From Lamellibrachia satsuma (taxonomy: Eukaryota > Annelida > Polychaeta > Sabellida > Siboglinidae): a stretch of 64,000 nucleotides of DNA. Below are positions 53,166-64,000 of the stretch, piece by piece. Position 1 is the stretch's first letter; every line of letters begins with the position of its first letter. The notes under the pieces were generated by a model. It searched no databases. It saw nothing but the letters and a program-made list of their open reading frames with translations, and was not told the origin of the DNA. The stretch covers positions 3,102,501 to 3,166,500 of the forward strand of contig BSQZ01000022.1 in the NCBI GenBank assembly GCA_033239005.1. The letters run 5' to 3'. The translations under genes and the position numbers were made by a program.

Positions 53166-54677
53166 CAGCAGCGGATCCAGGGGGGTCTTAGGGGTCTCAA
53201 GACCCCCCTAGGTCTTAGACCCCCGTGTCCGTGACAAAAGTTACGGTAAAAGAACACGAAGGGGAGACCGGGACTAGTCCGCCCCCGGGGCAAGTCCGCC
53301 AACCGGCTTTTATTCCGCGCCGTTGCAGAATTTTGTAATTTCGGTCACACGATTAAGTCACATGATCATCAAACTACATGCAGCGCAGTGTTCGAAATGA
53401 CCACTGACTCTTGGGGATCCCCCCCAAAATCTTTTCAGGCATTGTAATGGCTATTAACGCCAATTTTTTAGAAAAAAAACTTGCTTGCTATCATAGCGAC
53501 CTGTAGTTATTTCGACCTGTAGTTATATTACCAACTTAGGTTGAATGCACTTATTGTAAGTCGCTCTGAATAAGAGCGTCTGCTAAATGACTACATTGTA
53601 AATTGTGGTCTAAACCATTGTTACTGGAGTAATGCATTTGCAGACACAGTGCTCTGTAATTCTGAGAAGTAAAATGCCAAGGTAAAATGTGCCCCAACTA
53701 GATACTCATTGGTGGCATTACTGCAGACACCCAACAGAAAACAAAACACACACTCATCAATGATATGAGTGGAATGATTTCAGATGTTTTAACAGAGATT
53801 AACTGAATGAATCAACTAAACTACCAACATAATGATGTCGAATCCTGCAAAAAACCGTCAAGTTCTGTGAAAACCGTCGAGTTCTTGCTGCGAGATCGAT
53901 CGAGTTCAGCGAAAACCATCGAATTCTTGTTACGAGATCGATCAATTTCTGCGAAAACCGTCGAGTTGTAGCACAGACGAACCAGAGTAGCCTCACACGC
54001 AGCAACACGTGCAACAGCGGAAGGGTAATTACATCGGTACAACGATAAAAATGTGGGACCCCCCAATCTTACATTTTTCTTTGTTATGGGAGATCACTAG
54101 ACATTTTGAATGCTCAGTAAGGCCCTTATATCAGAGATATTGTTTGGATCTTGCGTTGTTGCTCTATCCAGTGATATTTAGTTGCCGCCCACCAAATATG
54201 TCTCTGTGTTGGGACACGTCCGCCTGTGTGTTACGGGGCAAGTTTGTCCCTATGATATCTGATGTAAAATGCTCAGGATCACTTGTGAACATAAACGCAC
54301 TAACATGCACTCTTATATAGCCTTCCAATTACCAGTTTAGTGTTATTTTCTGGTAAAAATCAGACTTTGTTTCACCATTTTCTAGCCGATGCAGTGTCAA
54401 ACGTTGTTTTTGTTTGCCTGGTTTATTTCATAGATACAACATAATTTGTGAAGATTTGAAGTTTCTAACAAATGTGTATTACAAACATGAACTTTTTTTG
54501 ACATAAAAATAAGACAAAACTGCACTGTGTGTCAATGTAAAGGGTGAAGTATTAGCAGCCAGCTAATATTAACCATTATGTAAGACGACACATGTGTCCC
54601 CCCGGTTCGTAAGTAGAATGACATATGACTACGACTGACTGAGACCCCCCCTGCAAACAAGCATAGATCCGCCCCTG
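53166..54677. mobile_element. DNA transposon inserted in the tubulin pseudogene (1512 bp)
   Basis: Ends are imperfect inverted repeats (CAGCAGCGGATCC at the left; the reverse complement of the right end is CAGGGGCGGATCT). It is flanked by a 5-bp direct repeat GACCC (53161-53165, 54678-54682). The tubulin frame reads straight on when element plus one GACCC are removed, which fixes the limits. The left edge has a 10-bp perfect hairpin (GGGGGGTCTT / AAGACCCCCC). Inside are a LINE/SINE tail and about 2.5 copies of a 45-bp repeat near 53850-53970. No transposase was seen. CAG-type ends suggest a hAT relative, but 5 bp is not the usual 8-bp target duplication. Confidence 0.8.
53548..53605 (+). mobile_element. 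L2/V-SINE-type 3' tail fragment
   Basis: Contains GTAAGTCGCTCTGAATAAG followed by AGCGTCTGCTAAATGAC and a TGTAAAT-like end. This is the widely conserved 3' tail shared by L2-clade LINEs and their SINE partners, best known from fishes. It lies within the tubulin-splitting transposon, so it is a nested or captured fragment. Confidence 0.78.
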
Positions 54678-54876
54678 GACCCGGTCCCTTCCGACACTCT
54701 TCTTACCGTACGACTTCGTGTTCGTCCAGAGCGGTGCCCGGACTGGACGAAGGACCACTACACAGCGGGAGCCGAGCTGGTGGACATAGTACTCAACGTC
54801 GCCCACGAGAGGCCAATATCTGTGAGTGTCTGCAGGGCTTCCAGATAATACACTCGCCAGGTGTCGGCACCGACAC

Positions 54877-54926
54877 CCGCATGGCAAAGCCCTTCACAGA
54901 TATCTATGAAGGGCTCTGCCGCATGG
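54877..54926. mobile_element. 34-bp hAT-like micro-insertion
   Basis: A 34-bp segment (54885-54918) whose ends are 12-bp inverted repeats with one mismatch (CAAAGCCCTTCA and, in reverse complement, CAGAGCCCTTCA). It is flanked by a perfect 8-bp direct repeat CCGCATGG (54877-54884, 54919-54926). It lies in the conserved Gly-rich loop of the tubulin pseudogene and adds 42 bp, so it does not shift the frame. Confidence 0.82.
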
Positions 54927-55005
54927 GAACGCTTCTCATCAGCAAGATCCGTGTGGTATACCAAGATAGTACCATGACCAGATTCTCTGCCGTGTCGTCG
55001 TCAAA

Positions 55006-55952
<947 letters not shown>

Positions 55953-56271
55953 CCCGCCAATTATCAGTAACCATTAACACGTATGTAAACACTTGTCTAA
56001 ATACCCATTAAAGGGCAACGCATAACCACGGTCGCGTGATATAAGGAATGTTTCCGTGTCGTCACGCTATTTATACCTACAATGAAGTACAGTGTATGTA
56101 AAGTAATTGTAGGTGCGTCGTGTATAGAGAGGTATCCAGCCCTTACGTTTATTCAAAGCATTTTACGCTTCACCCCTGACCCATTTATCAAGCAGTGCAC
56201 AGGAGCACAGCGGAGCGAACAGCAATGTTTACGATGGACATGGTTAAATAATACGTGCGGTATGATTTCAG

Positions 56272-57329
56272 GTCGGTCTGCCCCCGGGCTGAATGCGATG
56301 GAAGGCGGTCCACTACACTTCCACAAGGTACACGGCCGTAACGTGAAATTGTCCGCGGACATGCGGCGTGCGACCCGAGTCAAGGATTACCGTAAGGCCG
56401 TCTGCTTCAGCCACCGACCGTCAACGAACAGGTCCACGTTGAAATCATCGATGTCAGCAACTGTTGGCGTGGTGTTATACGCATAGGCTTCACGTCGGTC
56501 AACCCCGCGAAGACCAACAGAGACCGGTTACCGGCCAACATGTCGGGAGGTTCCACTAAAGTGCCAGGATATTGGGCGATCGAACTGTCCCAGAGGTTTG
56601 CCAAGAAAGGCAATGTGTGGTCTTTCTACGTGACGCCTGACGGCTATGGTGTATACGGTGTCTGCGGTGTCGAGGAAGACATACAATTCAGCGGCCTGGA
56701 CACGAGCCGCCGCGTGTGGGCTGTCATTGACATTTAAGGCAACACCACCTCAGTGCAGATTGTTGGTGAGCTGTAGTAGTTTACTGATACCAAACAGTCA
56801 TGTAGACACGCTGTTTCTGTTTCGAACGTATTGTTGTCTTTCCTCAAACGTGTAACTAACTATTTTTTAGCAGTCGTGATTTATAATGAAGTATATATAT
56901 CTCCCTATGTTCAGAGTTTTCGGTATGTTCACTCTTTCACGGATACATACATAATCACGTTACTTAGTAAGACTTGACATACCACTACACAACAATTTGG
57001 AATAGTTTTGAATCGTAGTACAAAAAGAACATTAAAATGCCTCCTCAAATCACCATAATGTACCTTTTACAGGGGTTACAAGCAGCGATGTAACTTCAGC
57101 AACCTCTAGACTTTCCCGTATCGATAGATCGCTGCAGTCGTCACATTCCCAGTCCGACGTCGACGAATGCGTCGTGTGCATGGACCAGCCAACCAACAGC
57201 GTGCTCGTCCCGTGTGCACACACGTGTCTGTGTTACAGGTGCGCAGTCAGGATACGCAAAAGTGACAACGCTTCCTGCCCGATATGTCGTCATGTGATCG
57301 ATGGCGTCAGCCAACTGTCTTACGCATAG
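56272..57329 (+). pseudogene. NHR-RING (neuralized-like) gene, first copy, broken
   Basis: Two exons with good splice signals: 56272-56765 (acceptor GATTTCAG, donor GTGAGC) and 57073-57329 (acceptor TTTTACAG, stop TAG). Exon 1 encodes a neuralized homology repeat (GGPLHFHK near the start, then VNEQVHVEI, VIRIGFTSVNP, GYWAIELSQRFAKKGNV, VTPDGYGVYGV). Exon 2 encodes a C3HC4 RING (ECVVCMDQP, PCAHTCLCYRC, CPICRH). Two lesions separate it from the copy at 59780. A 7-bp loss after CFSHRP near 56420 shifts the frame, and an in-frame TAA at 56735-56737 lies near the end of the NHR exon. The RING exon itself is intact. The intron is only 307 bp. Intact members are E3 ubiquitin ligases that bind substrate or phosphoinositide through NHR. 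Confidence 0.85.
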
Positions 57330-58246
57330 AACCGTCTTACGTGTAGAGCCGTCTAAGTTAATCTTGTCACGACAGTACAACCGTCTCACGTTCAGAAGCT
57401 GTGAATGAGCTAACAGTGAATATACGTTATTATTTTCGCTATGGCCGCAACCAATATGTGGAACCGTTTGCCGGATTTAACCAAGACGGCGAAGACACCG
57501 TGTACATATAAAGACGCATCCTTTTAGAGTAGCCTTTTCACGATTGGCAGATGAGCACATTTGTATATGCGATGTATGCTAGTATTATATTTTTTACATA
57601 AAAAATAAAACATATTTTTTATTGCAGGCCTTTATATTTTTTATTAACTTTTCTGTGGATTATTTCATTGTAACCTAAACTACATATTATGTTGTGAGCA
57701 TAATGATTGTCTATGTAGTTTTAATACAATGTTTATGTCGTAATTACCTTACATGCAACGCGCCTGAGAGTAACCGGTAGTGATCGGGCATTAATAATAA
57801 TAATATCATCACCACCACCACCATCATCATCATCGTCATTATCATCATCGTAATCATAATCATTATCACTTTTATTGTTGTCATTGGATGAGATTATATT
57901 GTTATGGCCAATCAACATATTGGATTTTTTTCAATAAATAATTTGTCACATTTACGTGTTATACAAAGATAAGGAGTTTGTGTTTAAATTACTGATTGTT
58001 GGTATCATACCGTATGCGCTTGACGAAGGAATGTCAGCATTCGTTTCAAAGTTAGGCAATTAAGCTATTACTGTATTTTCATCTGGAGACTAAACCTGGA
58101 TCGACATTAATGTCACATATGTCATAAGTGTGGTTTCCCGTGGGTGGATTTGAGTCTCTGATCTGCTTGTTTCGCTCACACGAAGGATATGGGGTAGCCA
58201 TTCAACATCACGACTATGGGTGCAGCGCCAAGGTGATGTGTTCACA
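57330..58246. other. No gene; a compound trinucleotide repeat
   Basis: 3' flank of the broken NHR-RING gene. A compound AAT/CAC/ATC repeat occupies about 57790-57870. Confidence 0.55.
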
Positions 58247-58375
58247 TTAATCCACGTGACTTGCCAGCACCTGCCACTCGTTGGCGCCCTTGTCGTATTC
58301 TTTCAGATCTCGCTTGCGAACATCATTGAAGCGGACCTTTGTGTTTCGCGTATGCCTCTTGGGGTCGACTAGCTC
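58247..58375 (-). mobile_element. LINE ORF2 C-terminal fragment
   Basis: Minus strand, ending TAA at 58247-58249. RHTRNTKVRFNDVRKRDLKE followed by NEWQVLASH resembles the RxRFKDVCKRDMK...WExLAxDR segment found near the C-terminus of several LINE polyproteins. No other part of a LINE is readable nearby. A terminal exon of a host gene is the less likely alternative. Confidence 0.5.
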
Positions 58376-58634
58376 ACTATCTCGCTATCTCGCCAGTATT
58401 TGGGTATAACCTTATCCTTTTGTTTAACAATTAAAATATTGTAAAGAGTCCTTGACTAGAGTGAGCGATGAAATCTTTTCCAAACACACAGTGAGTAATC
58501 AAAACATAGCTAAAAAGGGCCCAGTAAGGGTCGTTTTGACTTCGGCGTGTCCATTTTGTATACCATGCGTTAGGACGTGAATATACCAGCTGCTGCGCAT
58601 GCGCATAGGCTCTAATATTAAGTAACCCCCTTCA

Positions 58635-58725
58635 TCTAAACATAGTCCTCCAGTTAGCTACTTCATCTAAACATAGTCCTCCAGTTAGCTACTTCATCTA
58701 AACATAGTCCTCCAGTTAGCTACTG
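58635..58725. repeat. 31-bp tandem repeat, 3 copies
   Basis: Three near-perfect copies of a unit beginning CTTCATCTAAACATAGTCCT. The stretch from here to 59779 contains no supported gene, although the first exon of the downstream NHR-RING gene may lie in it. Confidence 0.9.
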
Positions 58726-59779
58726 TCCGTTGTAAACATACCAAGCCGACTTGTTGTTTACCGCAAGGGTACCTAACCCCTGGGTGGGGCGTAACCCCAA
58801 GGTAAATACCATCTTTACCTATTCATATATCATACGAGCGCTGGAAATAAAACATATCCACTATACAAAGATATATAACCACGAACGCATGTTACACAAA
58901 CACGGATATATGTATGACGTCATTGTAGCTTGATATAGTCTGATTAGAATGTACGATTGGCTTCAGATTCGCTTCAGGTGTTTCTAGCTGGTAGGTGTAT
59001 AACATAACACCTGCTATACCAGTGTCAGTGACAGCGGGGACATGGAGGGCTACTTGTTTTACGTACAGCGATAATCACAGCTTGATCGACTTCCTCTCAA
59101 GTATGATATCGTATCATTGGAACACAGTGAACCAACGTAAGTGTTTTAACATTTCAATTGTTTGATTAAATTTCGGGTCTCAGTCGCAGAAGTGGGTTGT
59201 TCATCATAATATCATAGCAGCAGTTTACAGTTTACCAGAATAAGAACCCTACCGATTGGGAACATAGATTGGTAAACACGCACACGTTCTTCATTGCAGG
59301 GGGGAATCCTTCGCTACTTATACTGGCTTATTTCATTCTGAACTACATACGCGGTACGTCATGGCTTATTTGTACTGAGACCCGGCTGAATGGTTATGTG
59401 GGTCAGTAAATATGGTTATGCGGTTGGCGTTCATGTAACCTTTGACTGTACGAACAATCAGGTTAAGCAGGCTCACTTGGTCTAGACTGCTATTTATATC
59501 GTCAGCAATTTATATAGCAGTATTCCCACGACGATAAATCAAGTGTTAGGAGTAGTTGGTTTCCATTCTCTTACTTTTTATTTTCTCCCGCGTACTGAAC
59601 ACGCAGTAATCTCGTGGATGGTTGGAGTTCAACGAGGGTTTACAGATAGGGTCCACCACAAGTTTAACATTTACAACAGTTTATATATCATGCTAATCGA
59701 AATTTTAGCAATTTGACTAATTTATATTTTGCCGTAACATCGCATCATAGTCAAAGTTACTCGTGCTGCATGATTTCAG

Positions 59780-62555
59780 GTCGACCTGACTCCGGACTGA
59801 GTGCGATGGAAGGCGGTCCACTACACTTCCACAAGACACACGGCCGTAACGTGACATCGTCCACGGGCATGCGGCGTGCGACCCGAGTCAAGGATTACCG
59901 TAAGGCCGTCTGCTTCAGCCATCGACCTGTCGCCATCAATGAACAGGTCCACATAAAAATCAGTAACATTTGGACAGAACGGTTCGGAGTTATTCGTTTT
60001 GGGTACACGTCGTTCAAACACACAAAGATCCGCAGTGCCAGATTGCCTTGCAATATGTCAGATGGTGCTACAAACAAACCGGGATATTACGCGATGGAAC
60101 TTCCCGCCAGGTGTGTTTTAAAAGACAAGGTATTGTCATTCTACGTGACGCCAGCCGGTAATGTCACGTACGCTGTCAGCGGTGTTGAGAAAGGCATACT
60201 CTTCAGCGGTCTAGACACGAGCCGTCCATTGTGGGTTGTCATTGATTGTTACGTCAACACCACCTCCGTGGAGATTGTAGGTAAGCTATGATATTTCGCA
60301 AATACAAATCTATTTATCGATCACCGTATTTTGAATGCTCCTTCCATCTCTCTATCTTCTCTTTCTCGACTGTGATTATCTTTCCATCTGCATCTTTCAG
60401 TGGGAGATTCTGGTTTGGACCTGTATCTCCTTTCAGCTTCTTGGTTATTTGGTAGAGTGACTTTATATCCTTTCTTCTTGCTGCTGCTTCTGCGTCTTCT
60501 GCGAGGTTTTCAATGTAAGTGCGTTTGTCTACTCTGGTACTCCGTTTTACTTCTTTGTCTTTTTGTGAGTATTCTCTTGAAAGTCTTTCTTTGAGTCTTG
60601 GGGACTTTGTGGTGAGCAGCTTTTTCTTTATTCCTTTCCTTTGGTCTATTTTGTCCCAAGTTGATGTGGAAATCCACTGCTCTTTCTTTGCTCTTCTGTA
60701 GCCTAGCACTGCTTTCCCTGCTAGCTCCATGGCCATGTTGAAACTGTGTATAGTCATCTCTGTTTCCTCCTGCAGAATACCAAAACTGTTCTTCAGAGCA
60801 ATTGTGAACTGTTGCTTGGTTTCTGGGTTTTGTAGCTTGGTGGTATCAAAACGCTCTTTCTTCTTCTCTCCTGTCTTTGCCTTTCTCAGTTTCAGTGCAA
60901 GTTTTCCTATCAACACGTTGTGGTCGCTGCCAACATCAGCTAGTCTCCTTGTTTTGACGTCTTGTAGAGAGCGTCTCCATTTTCCATTTACAAGGATGTG
61001 ATCTATTTGACTCTCAGTTCTGCCGTCTGGGGATCTCCATGTCAGCTTATGTATTGTCTTATGTTGGAAGAGTGTCCCTCCAATCACGAGGTCATTCTCC
61101 CCACATATGTCACACAATCTGCTGCCGTTATCAGTCATTGTACCTGTTCCGTGTTTGCCCATGATCCTTTCCCTGTTAGTGTTGTCGCTCCCAACTCGTG
61201 CATTGAAATCTCCAAGAATCACTAGTACGTCATGTTTGGGGATGTCTTCCAAAATTGACTGAAGACTGTCATAGAAGTTATCTTTTTTTCTTTTTCTGCT
61301 TCCTCTGTAGGTGCGTAACAGGTTACCACTGAGAGTTTGATAAATCTGGACTTAAATCTAGCATAAAGAAATCGTTCAGTTATTGGTTTCCATTAAAGAA
61401 GAGTGTTACCTTTCTCCTTCTGGATGATCAGGGCTACTCCCTGTCTATGCTGGTTGTCCTCTCTGCCTGACCACAGTATGGTGTCTCCTGTCGCCAGTTG
61501 TCGTTTTCCAGCTCCAGTCCATCTAGCCTCCACGATACCTAGAAGGCTGATTTTGTATTGGTGCATTTTCTGGAGAACCTGTGCCAGTCTTCCTGTCTGA
61601 TATAGTGTTCTCACATTCCAGCATCCGATGTTGATAAAAGTTTTGGGTGTAAGGAGATCCGCCATCGAGGTGAAGACTTCCTTGCGGGTTTGGTCCCCAT
61701 CCTTCATAAGTCCAGTTGCCTGTACTGCTTCTCTCCTACCGCCCGGTGCAGTTTTCTCTCTTGTTTCAGTTTCCGTAGCTAGGCTGTTTTTACGGGGTGG
61801 GGTCGCTGGCCCCACGCCCAACTCTCCTCTTTTATCCGGGCTTGGGACCGGCAGGAGATTCTCAAAGAGCATTTTCCAGGCAGAGTTGTGGTATTTTATA
61901 ATACATGATAATTGTTTCCTTATCTTCAGACAGTTTCACTCTGAGAAAACAGAACTTACTTCTACGACACATTTAGAGTAGTTTTGCATCGTTGTGCGAA
62001 AAAAGAACATTAATATTACTACTGACACTGCTGTAAATTCAGCGGACCACAACGTTCCCGTATCGATGAATCACTGCCGTCGCCAACTTCAGCAACCTCT
62101 GGACCTTCCCGTATCGATGGATCGCAGTACAAAAAGAACAATAAAGTGCCACCTCAAATCACCATAGTGTACTTTTTGCAGGGGTTACAAGCAGCGATGT
62201 AACTTCAGCAACCTCTGGACCTTCCCGTGTCGATGGATCGCTGCAGTCGCCAACTTCAGCAACCTCTGGACCTTCCCGTGTCGATGGATCACTGCAGTCG
62301 CCAACTTCAGCAACCTCTGGACCTTCCCGTATCGATGGATCTATGCAGTCGTCACATTCCCAGTCCGAATGCGTCGCGTGCATGGACCAGCCAATCAACA
62401 GCGTGCTCGTCCCGTGTGCACACACGTGTCTGTGTTACACGTGCGCAGTCAGGATACGTAACAGTGACAACGCTTCCTGCCCAATATGTCGTCATGTGAT
62501 CGGTGGCATTAGCAAGACGTATCGATCCCACACAAGGCAGCACAGAACGTCATGA
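59780..62555 (+). CDS. NHR-RING (neuralized-like) E3 ubiquitin ligase, intact copy
   Basis: Exon 59780-60280 (acceptor GATTTCAG, donor GTAAGC) and exon 62182-62555 (acceptor TTTTTGCAG, stop TGA) join in phase 1. From ATG 59806 this gives 282 aa. An upstream exon is possible because the frame is open to the acceptor. Residues 1-158 form a neuralized homology repeat (GGPLHFHK, VAINEQVHIKI, FGVIRFGYTS, VLSFYVTPAGNV, ILFSGLDTSRPLWVVID). Residues 165-215 are three 17-residue Ser/Thr-rich repeats. The RING finger has Cys222/225, Cys236, His238, Cys240/242/245-type spacing and Cys257/260. NHR-RING ligases attach ubiquitin to targets such as Notch ligands in known cases; the target here is unknown. 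A reversed LINE fragment lies in the 1.9-kb intron. AATAAA occurs near 62760. Confidence 0.85.
60310..61900 (-). mobile_element. APE-type LINE fragment, 5' (endonuclease) part, in an intron
   Basis: Minus strand, opposite to the host gene. From 61872 downward: an N-terminal spacer, then the endonuclease with NIGCWNVRTLYQTGRL, GIVEARWTGAGK, SGREDNQHRQGVALII, VLVILGDFNARVGSDN, DNGSRLCDICGENDLVIGG, QIDHILVNGKWRRSLQDV and GSDHNVLIGKL. These include the catalytic Asp/Asn and His residues. A Lys-rich linker follows up to KIITVEKEKIERWKEH, where the sequence stops at about 60310. The reverse transcriptase is absent. One frame break is seen near 61260-61390. Proteins of this family are often misnamed craniofacial development protein 2-like. 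The order of blocks complements the RT-only remnant at 26900-28330. Confidence 0.88.
62060..62350 (+). repeat. 51-bp repeats across intron end and RING exon
   Basis: Three in-frame copies in the exon (62199-62351) of a unit containing ACTTCAGCAACCTCTGGACC. One and a half further copies lie in the intron (62058-62125), before the functional acceptor. The broken neighbour has a single copy at the same place. Confidence 0.92.
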
Positions 62556-64000
62556 TCGCTCCCACTGTCTTTGTATATGTGCATTGTCGTCTTTGTTGAA
62601 ACGTGTATCGTGTGTTGTACTCCATTGTCCGAAGCTGTGAATGCGCTAAGGCCGGCTTACACGAGCGATTAATCAGACATATTAACAAGGCCAATTTGTT
62701 CCATTTTAGTACAAAGACACGGGTAAAAAGGGAAAATGATGCAACAAAACAATTATTAAAAATAAAGAAACCATGATGAGCACACTACATGAAGTTTATA
62801 TTGGTAAAAGTGAATAGTGAAAGAAGTAATTATACCAGAGATGCCGGACTATTCTGTTCACGATCGCTAAATGGCGTCACACAGTCAACGTGGCATTTTG
62901 TGATGTGGTCGCGAGATGTCGCTACCTATGTCAATGGGTTATTCTTACTGGCGTTATCAATTGAGATTACTGTGAACGTAGACAAGGCCGGTTGGTTGTA
63001 ATAACATGCTAACGGAATATATACGTGGATTTTATTTAAACAATGTTTTCTTTCTTAATTTATCCAGTACATTTAATCTGAGATCTATGAGTTCTGGTCA
63101 TGTCACACGAACGTGACTATCAACAAATATCATGTTTGTGATTAACATCTGGCCGTTGGCAGTGACGCCTTTATCATGTGTGTGATAGGTGTTATCATGT
63201 CTCTGATATATTATCATGTTCGCAGTGTATATCATTATGTTTGTGATATATTTTATCAAGTTTGTTACACTCCTGTGAGACGAATACAGGCCCGTCCTCG
63301 GGGTTTTGAAAAGAGGGGTACGAGCGTACATAATCACCCGGGGATTTCTGGGATGATTTCTGATAAATGGTACGGTTAAACACTAAAAATGGGGTTCGTT
63401 CGAGCATCCCTCCCCCTCCCCCCAAGGACGGGCATGCTATATGATCACGCTTCACATTATAAAAGATATGTTTCAACGTTGTCCCACGATCACTTTAATT
63501 TGTCTTCTGTCCAGTGTCCTTGCTGGATCGTGCGGTTTTATGACGTGCTGGTGTACTTAATGACAGCAGCTATTATAGTGAAATTGAAATGTGTGGGAAC
63601 TGCCTTCAACATACAACAATTGAAATGTGTGGGAACTGCCTTCAACATACAACAGTCTGTTTCCTCCATTGACGTGTTAAATAATGTTAGTTCTGGGGAA
63701 AAGCAAGTGTCATTTCGTAATGAATCCAGTTTTGTTAATCAAACTATCATTACAGTTTTTTTATGAGTTATACATTTCATAATGGAAAGTATGATTATTA
63801 TATAACCATCGGCGTAAAATATATCACAGTCAAAGATTGTGTTCAGAGCTCATGTCAATGTTCAAATGATCTGTGGTCTGAAACCGTCGCTCTAGCTTAA
63901 CACTCAAAAGAATGTTAAATACACCATGACCATGTTATACACTGATATACCGTAGACCAATGCATCAACATATACACGATAAATAAAGATCGTTGTACAC
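62556..64000. other. 3' flank; no further gene seen
   Basis: Contains a degenerate ATATTATCATGT-type repeat near 63175-63260 and two tandem copies of a 36-bp unit (AATTGAAATGTGTGGGAACT...) near 63580-63655. The frame spanning the latter (63389-63766) has no other support. Confidence 0.55.

Larger units (their letters stand above)
53098..55005 (+). pseudogene. Beta-tubulin pseudogene, split by a transposon
   Basis: Residues matching beta-tubulin from about codon 57 to about 180. A block GRYVPRAVMVDFQPDTVDSVR (53100-53162) is interrupted by the element at 53166-54677. It resumes with PGPFR, then one base is lost before [15 protein letters not shown]. It continues with [34 protein letters not shown] and [15 protein letters not shown]. 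The T1-to-T4 order is that of tubulin, but the Gly-rich nucleotide loop is damaged by a 42-bp insertion. The 5' edge follows TTTTACCAG, which fits the known intron position before GKYVPRA, so this is a genomic fragment, not a processed copy. Frameshifts and both insertions show it is dead. Homology fades near 55005. Confidence 0.88.

Noticed and set aside
53015..53302. Open minus-strand frame of about 95 codons
   Set aside because: It is antisense to the tubulin remnant and runs into the transposon; no coding support.
63389..63766. 125-codon frame near the window end
   Set aside because: Built on a 36-bp direct repeat and AT-rich sequence; no splice or family support.

Overview
The window is nuclear DNA of an animal, most likely a marine invertebrate. 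A mollusc is my best guess, and amphioxus is an alternative I cannot exclude. The evidence is GT-AG introns, non-LTR retrotransposons (L2/CR1-like and a second APE-endonuclease family), hAT-like DNA transposon remnants, a neuralized-type (NHR + RING) ubiquitin ligase pair, a DUF7869 transposase-like gene and a broken beta-tubulin copy. Simple and tandem repeats are extremely dense, and genes are sparse. Nothing bacterial or viral was seen.

Layout. 0-13.5 kb: microsatellites, a small orphan gene on the minus strand (913-1311), a decayed L2-like LINE 3' half (about 8.8-10.1 kb) and a two-exon orphan gene of 500 aa (10645-12623). 13.5-20 kb: a possible minus-strand terminal exon (14266-14616), a three-exon DUF7869 gene with no stops (15273-17207) and a 323-aa orphan gene on the minus strand (18563-19534). 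20-29 kb is a repeat desert: tetranucleotide tracts, a 3-kb satellite of a 51-bp unit, a 38-bp satellite, a degraded LINE and a 42-bp minisatellite.

29.6-47.9 kb is an old tandem segmental duplication. Unit 1 is about 29591-41073 and unit 2 about 41083-47915. Both units carry one gene (233 aa and 267 aa, minus strand) with a conserved 5' exon. Unit 1 later received a 1486-bp hAT-like element, with a perfect 8-bp target duplication and an empty site preserved in unit 2, and also carries an L2/CR1-like LINE of about 3.7 kb absent from unit 2. The two units also diverged in microsatellite motif and minisatellite copy number.

48-64 kb: a 270-aa orphan gene (49875-50687, minus), a beta-tubulin pseudogene split by a 1.5-kb element and carrying a 34-bp micro-insertion, and two tandem NHR-RING genes. 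The first of these (56272-57329) is broken. The second (59780-62555) is intact, with a retrotransposon fragment in its intron and a 51-bp in-frame repeat expansion in its RING exon.

The orphan genes share a style (GC-rich, basic, few or no introns) but I recognise no family, and I infer no pathway linking the genes. The main interest is genome dynamics: datable insertions, diverging duplicates and repeats that write or erase stop codons. All boundaries come from reading by eye and can be off by a few bases, or by tens of bases at degraded edges.
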